Source: Monocercomonoides exilis (Eukaryota; Preaxostyla; Oxymonadida; Polymastigidae). Taken from it: DNA of 64,000 nt. The DNA is taken from the NCBI GenBank assembly GCA_001643675.2, contig LSRY02000034.1:62001-126000 (forward strand), read 5' to 3'. The position numbers and the translations under genes are program-made. Position 1 is the first letter of the stretch. The number at the start of each line of letters is the position of its first letter. Under the pieces are notes generated by a model, which saw only the letters and a list, made by a program, of their open reading frames with translations, had not been told where the DNA came from and ran no database searches. Positions 1-10,159 of the stretch are shown here, in pieces.

Positions 1-1266
1 GATTACGTCGGAAATGAAAAATTCCTTACGAAAGAAAATCGAGAAGATGAAAAGCGAGAGGAATTAGAAAGTTATTATCAAATAAAAACAGAAATAGAAG
101 AGCGAGGCAACGTTAAAGATGAATATAGAAATTCAGAATATGCAGATGATAGCGATAATAGCGATGAAAATGAAGAGAATGAAGAGAATGAAGAAGAACA
201 AGAAGACGTCGAAGAGGAAGTTGAAGATTACAAAAAAGAAAAAAAATCCAAAATTACGAATGAAATTGAAAAAGAGACACAACAAAAGATGTTGTTTTCT
301 CCAAGCTTAACCAATTCGTGCACATCACCAATACCAAAAAGCCATCCTGATTCACATTTCACCTCTGGGGAAACAGAACATTATACAACACATGATTCAG
401 AAAAGCCGAAGCAATCTGATAACATTCAAAGCAGTATAATGAATCGCTCCCCACAAAAAACATATCCTTTTGGCAGTGATTATTTTCAAAGCAAAGAAAA
501 TCAAAAAGAAGAAGGAACGCAAACTGAAGAGAGCAACGAGGCAAAACCGCTGGAGCAATCACCACAAAGAACAGCAATTTCTGTGCAAGAGAATGGAGAA
601 TGCTTATCTCCCCATTTGCCAATGGAATCATCTCTTCAGAGCCACTCCCCTCTGGCCAATACAAGATACAAAGACATTTCACAGGGAAGCTGCGGTTCTG
701 CTCGAAAACCTGCGTCTATAGGGCAAATTCAAGTGCCCTTGTCGCTTGAAGACATTATGCCTCTTCAATGTTTTTCTTCTCTATCAATTCCGGTGGAGCA
801 CCATCTTTCAAGAAATGCAAGCCCAAAGGAATCACATGCATCGACTGCCTTAAATTCAGCCAGCACTTATTCGGGGCTTTCGAGCCATTCATCGACTCTC
901 ACGCCTTTATCGAATTCATCTCCCACACTTTCTTCTTCTCTTCCCTCGCTTGGAGATGATTCTTTGGCCACAACTCTTCCTTCTCTTTCTACATCGCATT
1001 CAACACGCAAATCAACAAGTCGTTCGTACCGCAGTTGCTACGCCTGCTCCCACAATTCTTCAATTGGAGAGCGTTCAACTCAGAAAAGATCTGACTCTAG
1101 AAACTCTCATTCGGCTCGTTCAACGCCTTCGACTTTTTCATCACGACTCAATTCACTGTATGATTCGACACATAGTTTGCAATCAAGAAAACAGTCTTTA
1201 ACAAACTCTACATCAATGACAACAAGCTCCTTTTCTTCTCTCCCATCTCTTTCTTCAATTTCATAA
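1..1266 (+). CDS. C-terminal part of a disordered Ser-rich protein (5' truncated by window edge)
   Basis: The reading frame is open from the first base and ends at TAA 1264-1266, giving 421 visible residues. No start is visible and I do not recognise the product. The visible part begins with an acidic Glu/Asp/Lys-rich stretch (about residues 1-95). It then becomes a long Ser/Thr/Pro-rich tail with no predicted globular core, no membrane segment and no catalytic motif. The final 150 residues are dominated by short Ser-Leu-Pro and Ser-Thr stretches. The stop is followed after only 78 bases by the next start codon, showing tight packing of two plus-strand genes. It could be the disordered tail of any large regulatory protein; the diagnostic part lies outside the window. 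Confidence 0.7.
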   Translation, partial: DYVGNEKFLTKENREDEKREELESYYQIKTEIEERGNVKDEYRNSEYADDSDNSDENEENEENEEEQEDVEEEVEDYKKEKKSKITNEIEKETQQKMLFSPSLTNSCTSPIPKSHPDSHFTSGETEHYTTHDSEKPKQSDNIQSSIMNRSPQKTYPFGSDYFQSKENQKEEGTQTEESNEAKPLEQSPQRTAISVQENGECLSPHLPMESSLQSHSPLANTRYKDISQGSCGSARKPASIGQIQVPLSLEDIMPLQCFSSLSIPVEHHLSRNASPKESHASTALNSASTYSGLSSHSSTLTPLSNSSPTLSSSLPSLGDDSLATTLPSLSTSHSTRKSTSRSYRSCYACSHNSSIGERSTQKRSDSRNSHSARSTPSTFSSRLNSLYDSTHSLQSRKQSLTNSTSMTTSSFSSLPSLSSIS

Positions 1267-1344
1267 GAGTTTTAAATCTAATTTTTGATCAAAGACCTTT
1301 ACAAATTTCTTTCTTTATTTTTTTTTGATGTTATTTTAATAAAG

Positions 1345-2574
1345 ATGAACGTAGTATCGAAAGGACATAATTTATTATATTCCAAAGAAAGAATTTATCG
1401 AATAATCAAACAAACATTTTCAATAGAACTTGATTATGATTTATTTTGTAATGAATGCGAAAAAGGCATTGCAGGCGTGATGAACGACATTGTATATTTT
1501 GCCATGAAGATTGTCAAAGGGGAGCTTATCCAAAGTGATAAAGCAATACATTTAATTGAGATGATTTTCTATATTTTTGGTAGATTATCGTTGTTTTCAC
1601 GCATATATGGTAAATCTCTCGAAAAAGGTTCAAGCGCAAATGAATTTCAGCCTTATGGAATAGACATTGACACATTGAATAAAAATGATAATTTTTGTGT
1701 GCTGTCCAGAATGTTTTATTTATTTAATTTGTTTCTTCATTCATTCATTCTTTTTAAATATACAGATCATTTGAAAATCTCATTTGGCAAAGAAGCTTAT
1801 ATATCATTGTTCATATTAAAATCTATAAATCGTGCAAATAAATTGCCTATTAGACAATTTATTTCAAATATATCAAACAGAAACGAAATATCTGATCAAA
1901 CAGAAACCGAATTATCTACAACACATTCAAGCAACTTGTTTCCTATTTTGTTACAAACTGTTCTCAGCGAGGAGGAGGAGGAGGAAGAAGAAGAAGAGGA
2001 AGAAAAACTTAAAATTGATGGAAAAGAAAAAGAATTAGAAAAAGAATTAGAAAAAGAAAAAGAAAAAGAAAAAGAAAAGGAGAAGGAGAAGGAGGAGAAT
2101 GAAAAGGAGAATGAAAAGGAGAATGAAAAGGAGAATGAAAAGGAGAACGAAAAGGAGGAAAAGGATAAACAAGAGAGAGAAAACAAAAGATTAGAGAATG
2201 TTAAGAAAATGCAAGAAGAAGATTTACTGGGCTACAAAATCATCGAAGAGGAGAAAATAAAGCGAGAATTGGACATTGGCTTCGATAGAAATAGAGCTGA
2301 TGATTATGTTTCTGAATTGGAAGAAGAACTTCAAAATTTAGTTCGTGCATTAGAATCAAATTCTTCATTTCCGACCTCATCTTCTCTATCAACAAGCATA
2401 AAACTTGCAACTCCTATTTGTTCTTGTTTAAGTGTGGGTGAACAGGAACAGATTCAACATTTTTTGAACTTTCAACATTTGCCATCGGAAGAACATTTTC
2501 ATCAAACAGTTGATTCAAAATCAATTATTTCAACAATAAATTCAATTATTGGAATAGCACATAATGCTTTGTGA
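1345..2574 (+). CDS. hypothetical protein with Lys/Glu repeat tract
   Basis: The protein has 409 residues if started at ATG 1345. An upstream in-frame ATG at 1285 would add 20 mostly hydrophobic residues encoded in T-rich sequence that looks like a leader, so I prefer 1345. Residues 1-190 look globular and helical, with several aromatic-rich hydrophobic helices. They are followed by a poly-Glu run and then a highly charged block of Glu-Lys and Glu-Asn-Glu-Lys repeats (DNA 1971-2165). A moderately conserved-looking acidic C-terminal segment rich in Leu and Ser follows. The charged block would form a long single helix or coiled coil. I do not recognise the family and assign no function. Stop is TGA 2572-2574. 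Confidence 0.65.
   Translation: MNVVSKGHNLLYSKERIYRIIKQTFSIELDYDLFCNECEKGIAGVMNDIVYFAMKIVKGELIQSDKAIHLIEMIFYIFGRLSLFSRIYGKSLEKGSSANEFQPYGIDIDTLNKNDNFCVLSRMFYLFNLFLHSFILFKYTDHLKISFGKEAYISLFILKSINRANKLPIRQFISNISNRNEISDQTETELSTTHSSNLFPILLQTVLSEEEEEEEEEEEEKLKIDGKEKELEKELEKEKEKEKEKEKEKEENEKENEKENEKENEKENEKEEKDKQERENKRLENVKKMQEEDLLGYKIIEEEKIKRELDIGFDRNRADDYVSELEEELQNLVRALESNSSFPTSSSLSTSIKLATPICSCLSVGEQEQIQHFLNFQHLPSEEHFHQTVDSKSIISTINSIIGIAHNAL
2035..2165 (+). repeat. coding purine minisatellite (Lys/Glu/Asn repeats)
   Basis: The plus strand is almost pure purine. First come six-base units encoding Lys-Glu, then at least four 12-base units reading gagaatgaaaag that encode Glu-Asn-Glu-Lys. The unit length is a multiple of three, so copy-number change keeps the frame open. 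Confidence 0.85.
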
Positions 2575-2701
2575 CATTTTATTAACGAGCATAGAATGAT
2601 TTATTTTATCAATTTTTTTCCTTTAACAATTCGAAAAAAAATAAAAAAATTTTTTTATTTTTGTTGATTATCTCAATTATACAATAAGATCAATAATTGA
2701 A

Positions 2702-3087
2702 ATGGTTCGGAAAAATTCTTTTTGTTTTTCTACTATCATCTTTTTCCTTTAAACATATATTTATTTTAGCCAGTCGAACACATTAAATCTGCTGAACAAT
2801 ACGATGAAATTATGACAGCTGCAGGTGACAAACTTGTTGTTGTTGATTACAGCGCAACATGGTGCGGACCTTGCCAAAAAATTAAGCCTATTTTTGAATC
2901 GCTTCCATCTAAATATCCAAATGTTATTTTCCTTCATTGCGATATCGACGAACTGCGCGATATGGCTGAAGTTCAAACAGTTGAAGGTGTTCCAACTTTC
3001 AGATTCTGGAAATCTCAGAAAAAGGTTGCAGAATTTTCTGGTGCCAATGAAGCCAAGCTTCTTTCATTGATTGATGCACATAAGTAA
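2702..3087 (+). CDS. thioredoxin
   Basis: Small cytosolic protein-disulfide reductase of the thioredoxin fold. The proposed gene has two exons: exon 1 is only the ATG at 2702-2704, intron 2705-2769 (65 bases, GTTCGG...TTTTAG), exon 2 2770-3087. The spliced product is 106 residues, the normal length of a eukaryotic thioredoxin. The active site WCGPC is present with the usual upstream strand VVVDYSATWCGPC, followed by the cis-Pro region GVPTFRFW and a normal terminal helix. Starting instead at the ATG 2812 would cut off the first beta strand and helix (PVEHIKSAEQYDEI), which match thioredoxins, so the spliced model is better. It would be reduced by a thioredoxin reductase encoded elsewhere. The intron position is inferred from frame and family fit. 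Confidence 0.9.
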
Positions 3088-3591
3088 AGATCTCGAGTAT
3101 TCTCGATGTATTTCATTAATATGTGATCCATTCAAAACAAACATTATTTTTCCGTGACACTTAAAGATTTTAATTGAAAAATTTTAAAAGACTTATGCAT
3201 TTTCTATAATTTTCAAATAATCAACCGATTTAAACTTACGTTTTTATCTTTTTTTACTTTTAACAACAAAATATTCCTTCAATAATTTTCTATTCAAACA
3301 TCGATTAGAGAAAAATATTTAAATATTTGAAGAATTTTAATAATATTAATAGATAAAAATTAATCTTTTTTAAAAATATTGGATGACAATGATTTCTTGA
3401 TTTGCGAGTAACAACTCAATCCAATACACTGGATATGTTTTATTGAGTTTTGATTTTTTGAAATCAATAGAACTATAGTTTTGCGTATATACAATAATTA
3501 TTTTGAAAATTAGTAGAAATGCACAAATTCAACAAACAACCACAATATTTTATAAATATTAAGGTTGCACATGGATTCAGAAAAATAGAAC
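3088..3591. other. intergenic, AT-rich
   Basis: About 500 bases of AT-rich sequence between thioredoxin and the kinase gene. An ATG at 3519 opens a 61-codon frame that overlaps kinase exon 1 in a different frame. I see no RNA gene or conserved element. Confidence 0.6.
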
Positions 3592-6500
3592 ATGGCTTCA
3601 GCCCAAAAGAAAAAGAATATTCCGAAAGAATCCACATGTATGAACTTATTTATTTTTACTCTTTAATTGCTATCAATTGCATATTTTGTCTTCTTTTTTT
3701 CTGATGAACAGACGAAGAAATAAAATATCTAGGAAGAGGAGCTTTTGGAGAGGTTATAAAAGTTAGAAAGGGGAAAAATGGCCCATTTTATGCACAAAAG
3801 AAAATGAATTTAAAGTCAGGACATCTTGCAGATGATCAATTTCAAGAAATAACTTATCAAAAAACACTTTCAAACAAATTCACTTCTCCCTTTTTAATTC
3901 GGTATTTGGACACTTATCTTGCACCAAAAAGTACTTCTGTAATAATGGAATATTGTGGAGGAGGATCATTACGACAACAAATTAATAAATGGAAGAAAAA
4001 GAAGAAGCCATTTACTGAATTTGTTTGTAAATTTTTTGATACAATTTTTTTTTATGAGTTTCCATTGTGAATTTTTTTAAAGGTTGTAAGGAGAATCATT
4101 GCACAATTGGTTCATGGCCTTGCAGATATTCATGCTCATGGGCAAATACACAGAGATTTAAAACCTGAAAACATTTTAATCCATGAAGATGGATATCTGA
4201 AAATTACTGATTTTGGCACGATGACAGAAGCGGATGCTGGAGATAGAATGAAATGGAAGCCAGTTGGCACACCTTTATATATGCCTCCAGAGGCATTTAA
4301 TGAAGAAATGTATTCAACTTTTTTTTTAATAAAAACCTATATCACAAGCAACTTTGTTTAATTATTATTTTATTAAAAAAATAAAAAGATCGCCTTCGAC
4401 CAAAGTTGATATCTTTGCGTTGGGAGTCATTGCGTATGAGCTGCTCACACTTGACTGGCCGTTTGGGTCGAAAGACAGCCGCCCTTCTGAAATGCTCCTG
4501 CTTTCGTCACGTGACCCGAAGCGTCCGCCGAATGTGACATCAGAATTTTGGGATCTGATCTGCCTGATGCTGAGAAGAGTGTGAATGAGAGGATGATTTA
4601 TTAATTTTATTTTATTATTTATTTATTTATTTATTTTTATTTTTATTTTATTTTTTCCTCTTCTTTTTATTTGTTTATCTTTCTATTTTTCTTTTTTTTT
4701 TCCTTTTTCTTTCCTTTTATCTTATTGTTATTTTGAAATTTGTTGTGATTTTCTTCTCTTCTCTTCTTTTCTCTTTCTCTTTCTCTTTCTCTTCTTTAAC
4801 CCACACTTCCAATATCTCAAAACCTTAAATTCACATACACCGACCATCCTCTCTCTTATTTCATCACATCCCTTTTTACTCCTTATTTTCCTTTTCCTTC
4901 TTCTCTTCTTCTTCCTCCTTCATTTTCTACCCCTTTTTCTTCTTCTTCTTCTTCTTCTTCTTCTTCCTCCTCCTCCTCCTCCTCTTCTTCTTCTTCTTCT
5001 CCTTCTCCTCCTCCTCCTCCTCCTCCTCCTCCTCCTCCTTCTTCTTCTTCTTCTCTCTTCCTCTTCTTCCTTCCTCCTTCCTCCTTCTCCTTCCAGTGCG
5101 AGCGTCTTTCCGAGCGTCCTTCTTCTGAGATGCTTCTGGCCCATCCAATCATTGCCACTGCTCTGAACGAGCTAAAGCCTCTTATTCCTGCTTTAGATGC
5201 CGTTTATCCGCCGGCAAACACACAAGTTCTTTACCCTCCTATTCACACATCTCATCTGTGCTATCTGAAGGAGAAAAAAAGAGTTGAGGATTTAACTTTG
5301 TCTTCTTCTTCTAATTCTTCTTCTTCTTCTTCTTCTTCACCTTCTTCTTCTTCTTCTTCTTCATCACCATCATCATCATCATCATCTTCAGAGCCTTTGA
5401 TAGAAGATGAGTGGAGCGATGATGATGAAGATGGGCCGCCAAGAATGATCACACCAACATTGGGATCGAAGAGTATGCATTTATGTGTTGTTGGAATTTT
5501 TGATTTTTCTTTTCTTTTCTTTTCTTTTCTTTTCTTTTCTCTTTTTTTCTCTTCTTTTCTCTTCTTTTCTCTTTTTATCTTTATCTTTATCTTTATCTTT
5601 TTTCTTTTTTCTTTCTTTTACTTTCTTTTACTTTCTTTTTCTTTTCTCTTTTTATCTTTTTCTTTTTCTTTTTCTTCTTCTCTTTTTTTCTTTTTTCTTT
5701 TTTCTTTCTTTTTCTTTTCTTTTCTTTCTTTTTATTTTATTTTATTTTTTTCAATTATTTCATCTTTTTCTTCTTTCTTTCTTTCCTCTTTCAGTTCTCC
5801 CATGCTTCGATGAATCTGAAGAGCTTCAGCTTTACCCACTCCTTCCTTCTGACAACACATCAGTTGCTGTCACTCCACCCACACCTTCTTTTTATCTCCA
5901 GTCACATCATCCTTTTTGTTCTTCTTGTTCTTCAAATTCTTCTTCTTCTTCTTCTTATTCATCTTCTTCTTCCTCTTCTTCTTTATCTTCTTCTTCCTCT
6001 TCTTTTTCTTCTTCTCCCTTATCTTCTTCTTCTTCATCTGATCATCTTCATTATCCATCTTCCTCTTCTCTTCTTCATTCACGCCATTCACATCGCCCTC
6101 TTTCCGCTTCAAAAGCTACCCCCACTTCATTTAATGATCAACCTTCTTCTTCTTCTTCCTCTTCTTCTTCTTCCTCTTCTTCTTCCTCTTTCTCCTCTTC
6201 TTCTTCTTCTGAATCACTTCCATTTCAACACACTTCATCATCATCATCCTCATCCACTTCATCCTCATCCTCATCGTCTCCTTCTTCTTCGTCTTCTTCT
6301 CCTTCTCCTTCTTCCTCTTCTTCTAAATTTAATTCTTCTTCTCTTCTTTCCTCTTCATCTTCTTCCTCTTCTTCCTCTTCTTCCTCTCTTCCTTCTCCTT
6401 CTCCTTCTCCTCCTCTTTCCCACGGCCTCCTCCTCACCTCTCTTTCCTCTTCCCGCTGCTGCGTCTCGTTCAACAAGCAATTCAGCAGCGGCATATGGAG

Positions 6501-7094
6501 GATAACAATTCGCTTCAAAAACACAAAATCGTCACGTGCTGTTGGGCTGGTGAACAGCGCACACAAAAATGAGACAGATTTTTGGCTCGGAGGAGCTGAT
6601 TCGGTGGGGTTTCATGGGGCAAGGTGTGTGTGTGTGGTTGTGTGTGTGGTTGTGTGTGTGGTTGGTTGGTTGGTTGATTGTTTGTTTATTTGTTTGTTTG
6701 ATTTATTGATTGATTGATTGTGTGTGTGTGTGTGTATGAATGAGTGTGCTTGATAGCATTTGATTGTGTGTGGAATTGTTTGTTCATTTATTCATCTTTT
6801 TATTTCTTCCGTTTATTTTATTTTTATTTATTTTATTTATTAATTTTCTATTGAATTTTTTCCCTTCCCTTCCCTTCCAATCAGTGGCAAAATCATCCAG
6901 AATGGCAAAGAGCCCCATGCAACAAACGAGCCATTTGCAGACAATCAGCTTGTTTCTCTCGAGCTCAACCACAACACAACACCTTCCACTCTGCATTTCT
7001 TTGTGGATGGCAGGCAGCAGCAGGTGGAGCTGTATTCGATCCCAAAGGCGGTGAAATTGGCGGTTTGGATAATATTTTGTGTTTATGTAAAAAA

Positions 7095-7163
<69 letters not shown>

Positions 7164-7435
7164 GAATTTCTTTGAATGAATGAATTGAATGGAGTTGATT
7201 TACTGAATGAATATTTTTATTTGAAAGCCTTTTTTATATTCTTTATATTTAATTGTATTTTTTCAATGTTTTAATTTTTCTTTTGTTAAAATTCAACAAT
7301 TTCCATCAGATTTATTTCCGTTCTTCTGGTGCTTCTGCTGAAATTGTATCGTTCAACCAGCTATATGAAACTTCTGCCGTTGCTCTTTTAAATCGTATTC
7401 GTTTGAAATGGGTTCCATCATATGAACAGATGTAA
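3592..7435 (+). CDS. protein kinase with poly-Ser linker and SPRY-like C-terminal domain
   Basis: Ser/Thr protein kinase rebuilt from eight exons: 3592-3637, 3712-4022, 4083-4309, 4389-4578, 5097-5472, 5795-6623, 6885-7062 and 7310-7435. These give 760 residues with all junction phases matching. The kinase domain spans about residues 17-285: glycine loop LGRGAFGEV (22-30), ATP lysine in YAQKK (K45), catalytic HRDLKPEN (D144), DFG (162-164), GTPLYMPPE (181-189) and the final ERPSSEML helix restored by joining exons 4 and 5. All catalytic residues are present, so it should be active; the style is NEK-like but I do not assign a subfamily. A Ser-rich linker (about 310-615) leads to a beta-rich domain (about 620-755) resembling SPRY/B30.2-like tails that I recall on oxymonad kinases, with a WRITIRF strand and LHFFVDG. 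Introns contain long pyrimidine microsatellites. The last donor (7063) is the best of several options. Confidence 0.85.
4579..5096 (+). repeat. microsatellite-filled intron of the kinase gene
   Basis: 518-base intron, GTGTGA to TTCCAG, almost entirely pyrimidine on the plus strand. It has TTTAT runs near 4606-4650, TCTTT runs near 4760-4795, and (CTT)n/(CTCCT)n from about 4938 to 5060. Antisense frames through it give artificial poly-Glu/Arg/Gly proteins. Joining 4578 to 5097 restores the kinase terminal helix in frame. Confidence 0.8.
5473..5794 (+). repeat. second microsatellite-filled intron of the kinase gene
   Basis: 322-base intron, GTATGC to TTTCAG, consisting of TTTTC, CTTTAT and CTTTTT runs. 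Splicing 5472 to 5795 keeps the frame and joins two non-repetitive coding segments. Although this stretch is open in one frame, reading it through would insert a long Phe/Leu/Ser run, so it is treated as intron. Confidence 0.75.
6624..6884 (+). repeat. GT/GATT/TTAT repeat intron
   Basis: 261-base intron of the kinase gene starting GTGTGTGTGTG with several (GT)n blocks (6624-6660 and 6718-6736), TTGGTTGGTTGG and TTGATTGATTGA runs, then TTTAT repeats before the acceptor CAATCAG. The exon phase (2 to 1) is preserved. Confidence 0.75.
7089..7162 (+). repeat. A10-T64 homopolymer run inside kinase intron 7
   Basis: Ten A followed by 64 uninterrupted T. It lies within the intron I place at 7063-7309. 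The exact length may be affected by sequencing error. Confidence 0.8.
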
Positions 7436-7781
7436 TTATTTGTTGTAAAATGTCTTTTTATATTTTTTTGCGTAATTCGTCTTTCATATTTCTGTTGGAA
7501 CTTGTTTGAGTGTTAATTTTCTGTTTTTGTGTTTATTTATAAAATTCAATTTTTAGTTGGTATTTTTTTTCAATTTTTTATTTTGTAATATTGGGATCGT
7601 TATATAATTTTGTAAATGTTCACTCAAGAAGGTGAATTAATCGATTCATTTGGAAGGTATTTGCTTAGCAATAATATTTTTGTATTCAACACTAATTATT
7701 TTAATTTATACAAAAATAATTTAACATTTATAATCATTTACTTTTAATAAAAAATATTTAAATTCTTTTACAACTATTTTA
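7436..7781. other. intergenic, AT-rich
   Basis: About 345 bases between the kinase stop and the SUN gene start, very AT-rich. The 3' part should hold the SUN gene promoter. I see no recognisable element. Confidence 0.6.
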
Positions 7782-9356
7782 ATGAGCTATCGTCCTTCAC
7801 ACGACAGAGACACAAGATTAGCTGTATTGAAACGCGGAAATGCGTTTAGTGAATCTCAACTGGTCAGTTATTTTTTTAAACATTGACCAATAACTTGTTT
7901 TCATTTTTGGACTATTTTTCTTTCATTTACCTTTATGTATCAGAAAACTCCACCACAACAACAAAAACTGTCTCAAGACAATGAAGAAGTTGAAACACCA
8001 TTGGAAGATAATGATGATTTAAATGATTTAGCTCCGCAAAACGAATCTTCTCCCCGCAAGCGTTTTTCTGAGCCAGCTGTAATTCAAGAACTAGATATTC
8101 AAGCAGAACCTGAGAAGACTAGAACAAAAGTTCGAAAATCATTCTTTAGAAGAATGGATCCTTTGGAAAGATTAAAAAAATCCATTGACAAACTTAGTGA
8201 GAATGATCTTGAAAATCAACAAAAAAAACAGCCAATTCTTTTTAGAATCTTGGACAAATCCTTCAACTGCTATCATTCAATTCATTCATGGATTCGCGCT
8301 TTCATCTTCTTACTCACAATCTTCATTTTCTCAACAGTTTTAGTTATCTTCATTTGGTCATTATTACACAGAAACATTTATAAAGACAGCGTTTTATCAA
8401 ATCAACCATCTGAAATGCACAGATTAATATGCTATATGAAATCGACTTATAACTGGACTTATGAGTTGCTTACGAGGAGATCGAGACAACTGAAAGAGAA
8501 GGAATTTGAATTTGAACAGTTGAAAAAGAACAACGAAAATCTTTTGCAACAAATAGAGCAGATCAAAAAGAAGAGCGAACAAGCCGAAGAATTGTTCAAG
8601 CGTAATCTCGAGCTTCGTAAGGTTAAGCGGCATGCTCGTCCAAATGCAGGGAATTTGATTTCTTCATCAATGGGAGGCAAAATCGTGAAGACATCAACTC
8701 CATACGACCCACTGGCCCACACACCAAAAATACCATTTTCTGTCAATCCCAGAAAGTTTGTTGATTGGCTCGTGAAAGGAGTGCTGAAGGTTGGAAGCCT
8801 CGAGTTGGAAGATGCACTGATTGTGCTTTCTCCAACAGAAATTCATGAAGGAGAATGCTTTGCACTGAACGGGAGCAAGGGTGAGATCACAGCACAGCTT
8901 TCTGCTCGTAAAGCCATCAATGCCATTTCCATTGGTCATATCCCCAAGTCTGCACATTACGATCAAGACACAGCACCTGGTGAGTTTGAAGCAGAGTGCG
9001 TTTGCAGATCCCAAGCTGATGATGAAGACTTCAATTTAGACGGAACTACAATCAAAGAGTCTTGCGCAAATAAGAATTATAAGAAACCAGAGAACTCCAC
9101 ACAATTTGCAGTGAATATGCAAACTAAACAAAATAGTTTGGAGTATTCACAGACAATTGTCACAGGCACATACTCTGCAAAGGAAGGAAAATATCAGACG
9201 TTTCATAGAGATGATTACGCAGAGACTGCAATTCTGTGCGATGAAATGAGATTTGTCTTCTATTCGAATGCTGGGAACAAGAACTATACCTGCATCTATC
9301 GTCTTGGAGCATATAAGTTGAATCCTAACAAGTTGAACGAAGACTCTCCTCAGTGA
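7782..9356 (+). CDS. SUN-domain nuclear envelope protein
   Basis: Predicted inner-nuclear-membrane SUN protein, the inner half of LINC bridges that connect nucleus to cytoskeleton through KASH partners. Two exons: 7782-7862 and 7944-9356, with an 81-base intron (GTCAGT...ATCAG) at phase 0, giving 497 residues. Order: an acidic and Arg/Lys-rich N-terminal nucleoplasmic region (1-140), one hydrophobic transmembrane segment (about 142-167), a coiled coil rich in Lys/Glu/Leu (about 200-257), and a C-terminal SUN domain (about 300-493). Family marks in the SUN domain are ALIVLSPTEIHEGECFAL, AISIGHIPKS, a variable acidic insert with extra cysteines, GTYSAKEGKYQTF and the terminal YSNAGNKNYTCIYRLGAYK strand. 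The length and order are typical of mid-size SUN proteins. No KASH partner is visible nearby. Confidence 0.88.
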
Positions 9357-10159
9357 AATAATTGCTGATACTATTTTTCTTCCACATTCTTTGCTCTGTT
9401 TTTAATTATTGTTTTTTCATCTTTAGACATTCAAATCACAAATCTTTCCTGTGAAGTTGAAGTCTGAGAAATCAACGCTAATTTAATTTGACTTATTTAT
9501 TTTTAATCTATTTCATCTCACCAATAGCTTTATAGACATCTTATCACATCAGACAAACAAGCAAATTTTTTTCAAACAGAACATCACTTTGAATAACTTT
9601 TAATGAGAACAATCTTCATTGAAATTCTAATAAAAGATACTTTTGTCTTTCAGTTCATATCAATCAGATAAGATTTTTTAGGACGGCAAAAATTGTCTAT
9701 TGCCTTTCAAGTTTTTTTTTCAAAGTTGTTCCAGCAATTGAAAGGGACGAACAGAAGATCATTACTTGTTTCATCATGACTTTTTAACATGGACTTAGAC
9801 AAATAACAATGGAGCGACAAATCCAACTTTAAATATTGTTCAGAAAATCTTTTCAAATCCTAATGAAACGAAAATACAAATGTGAAATGAACATTTGACA
9901 AGTTAAAATTCAAAAGAAAGACTTTTTTTTAAAATTTCATGAACTTTTGAAATGAAGATCATGCAACGTAAATTCTCATAAAATAAATTTAAACGAACAG
10001 AAATTTACTTCAGATTTTACAACATATAGAAACACTAATGAAACAATAAGTTTTGTAATTTTAAATAGAAAAAATAAATAATTTTCAAATGAAAAATCGT
10101 AACATTGAAGTATTTGCATTTTTGAATCAATTGTGAAAGCATTAAGCCAAAAAACCCCT
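9357..10159. other. intergenic between convergent genes
   Basis: About 800 bases separating the 3' ends of the SUN gene (plus) and the dynein gene (minus). It is AT-rich with only short accidental frames. It presumably contains both 3' untranslated regions; I see nothing else. Confidence 0.6.

Noticed and set aside
3519-3704. 61-codon frame starting MHKFNKQPQY before the kinase
   Set aside because: It runs through the intron and does not join the kinase domain in phase; the ATG at 3592 in another frame does.
4883-6566. Antisense Glu/Arg/Lys/Gly-only frames and extra-frame Leu/Ser frames
   Set aside because: Pure microsatellite translations in several frames at once; they disappear once the kinase introns are placed.
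7063-7309. Later donor choices (GTTTAT or GTAAAA near 7076-7087) for the last kinase intron
   Set aside because: They are also in phase but add residues that break the beta strand alignment; the donor at 7063 gives the most compact family-like join. Not fully excluded.
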